From contig JABFSU010000044.1 in the NCBI GenBank assembly GCA_013140455.1, forward strand, positions 29,262 to 93,261: 64,000 bases of DNA. The letters run 5' to 3'. The notes below the pieces were generated by a model. That model was not told where the DNA came from. It did not search any database and was given only the letters and a program-made list of their open reading frames with translations. How positions within the stretch are numbered: the first letter of the stretch is position 1; every line of letters begins with the position of its first letter. This stretch comes from Nitrospira sp. (GTDB lineage: Bacteria > Nitrospirota > Nitrospiria > Nitrospirales > Nitrospiraceae). A program made the position numbers and the translations under genes. Shown one piece after another: positions 63,012-64,000 of the stretch.

Positions 63012-63965
63012 TCACGGAAGCTTGAGTGTGAACCAGGTGGAGAGCGCCTTCATACCGTTGCGCTCAATGTTGTTCCCATCCCACACCGCGAAAGCGATGG
63101 GCACAGACATTCCCGCCTTGAACTGCGTATCGTTCGCATCGCTGGTCTCCAGGCTGCGCTTGATGACCACGCGCCAGGTCGGACCAGAGTAGCCGCCACC
63201 CTTGACGGAGCCTGACGGCTCCCACACACCGTTCCCGAGCACATCCTGATGGGCCTGGGTGGTGAGGGTGCTGAATCCGTTGGCATTCAGGTCTTCAACC
63301 GAACTCACACGGAGCGTCGGGTCGGACATGATGTTACCGGACCAGATACCTGAATTGAACGGCCCAAGGCTTCGACCGATCCGATCAGGATAGGTCACGC
63401 CTCCGGCCGGCTCTTCGAAATAGTAGTCCCAGAAAATGCCTGGGTACTGATCGTCAACGTCCCACATACCAGCGCTGTCCTTACCAAGGTCCTTCTGCCA
63501 TTCCGCGTTCCACCGCCAGATGTTGGTGGTTCCGCCGGACTGACCCATACACTGGAAAGGTGGCGCACCGGACGTGGTCACCGGGAACATGATCGCAGCC
63601 TGGTCGCGGAAGTCCTGCGGACCGATGGCTGTGTCATTCTTCGTCTGATCGTTCCACTCCACGCGCAGGCCGAGCTCCTTACCGTTGCTCATGGCCTTCA
63701 CGAACACCGACTTCACCGAGATGTTCGGATGCATCGGGGTGGTAATCAGCTGACCGCTCAACGGAACGATTACGCCAGGGACGCTTTCCCACACGGGGTT
63801 GGCGCCATCCATGGGAATCGGTCCCTTGACTGCCTTCGCCGGGATCGTCACCGGCTGGCTTACGGCCAAGGGTACTTGCCCGATCGTCAGCATGACGCCG
63901 ACGACGAGGGCAGAGAGCAGGATGCTAAACACCAATTTCTTGTTGGTCGTCTGCACAACTCTCAT
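63012..63965 (-). CDS. Nitrite oxidoreductase gamma-subunit (NxrC) candidate
   Basis: This 317-residue protein has a signal peptide (LVFSILLSALVVGVMLTIGQ). The heme-b domain has VPLSGQLITTPMHPNI, LRVEWNDQTKND, PPFQCMGQSGGTTNIWRWNA (likely Met ligand), RVSSVEDLNANGFSTLTT and the end AVWDGNNIERNGMKALSTWF (likely Lys ligand). It has an insert not present in the protein at 56371 (DDQYPGIFWDYYFEEPAGGV). Such proteins are the proposed NxrC of Nitrospira and link NxrAB to cytochromes. GAGGAGG lies about nine bases before the ATG at 63965. nxrA and nxrB are not in view. Confidence 0.83.
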   Translation of the reverse strand: MRVVQTTNKKLVFSILLSALVVGVMLTIGQVPLAVSQPVTIPAKAVKGPIPMDGANPVWESVPGVIVPLSGQLITTPMHPNISVKSVFVKAMSNGKELGLRVEWNDQTKNDTAIGPQDFRDQAAIMFPVTTSGAPPFQCMGQSGGTTNIWRWNAEWQKDLGKDSAGMWDVDDQYPGIFWDYYFEEPAGGVTYPDRIGRSLGPFNSGIWSGNIMSDPTLRVSSVEDLNANGFSTLTTQAHQDVLGNGVWEPSGSVKGGGYSGPTWRVVIKRSLETSDANDTQFKAGMSVPIAFAVWDGNNIERNGMKALSTWFTLKLP

Positions 63966-64000
63966 ACAGATAATCCCTCCTCTCAAATTAATGATTAAAT

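Overview
The window reads as a chromosomal segment of a Nitrospira-type nitrite-oxidising bacterium. Four things point there: a bacterial 20S proteasome/pupylation locus, several pentaheme c-type cytochromes, two proteins resembling the heme-b gamma subunit of nitrite oxidoreductase (NxrC/EbdC fold), and an SmbP-like metal-binding protein. The DNA is GC-rich and gene-dense. I see no phage, IS element, CRISPR array, tRNA or rRNA. No gap without a gene exceeds 300 bases.

Layout. 1-7.2 kb (minus): mpa-dop-prcB-prcA-pafA plus a secreted M23 peptidase, behind a good sigma70-like promoter. 7.2-9.0 kb: thiS-thiG-thiE/tenI. 9.5-18.3 kb (minus): ffh-rpsP-rimM-trmD-rplS-rnhB-yraN-ftsE-ftsX-envC-ctpA, a translation-to-cell-division cluster. 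18.5-26.7 kb: DUF4321 protein, UvrB, RRM RNA-binding protein, DUF255 protein and an M28 peptidase. 26.7-36 kb: TolC-like protein, CPBP-like membrane protein, N-acetyltransferase, YbjQ, UvrA, a CsgG/PDZ lipoprotein-like protein and YqgE. 36-46 kb: nitrilase-like amidohydrolase, SmbP, a deacetylase/pentaheme cytochrome/rhodanese set, an unknown gene pair, an M3 peptidase, a Bfd-like ferredoxin with a Fur-box-like site, a WrbA-like protein and a DUF192 protein. 46-53 kb: Rel/SpoT, RecJ, pup, and an H+-pyrophosphatase. 53-64 kb (minus): a nine-gene redox cluster (radical SAM, membrane protein, TPR, TatA, NHL, NxrC-like, PDZ, two pentaheme cytochromes), followed at the right edge by a separately terminated NxrC candidate.

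How the parts work together. Pup, the tag for the proteasome, is not in the proteasome operon: it lies about 45 kb away, beside recJ and rel/spoT. It ends in Gly-Gly-Glu, so PafA could use it directly and Dop would act only in depupylation. The cluster at 53-63 kb looks like a periplasmic electron-transfer and assembly module (heme-b gamma subunit, multiheme cytochromes, Tat export component, maturation or scaffold proteins). It is the best candidate here for an undescribed system. Its link to nitrite oxidation is inferred from the NxrC-like genes, because nxrA and nxrB are not in the window.
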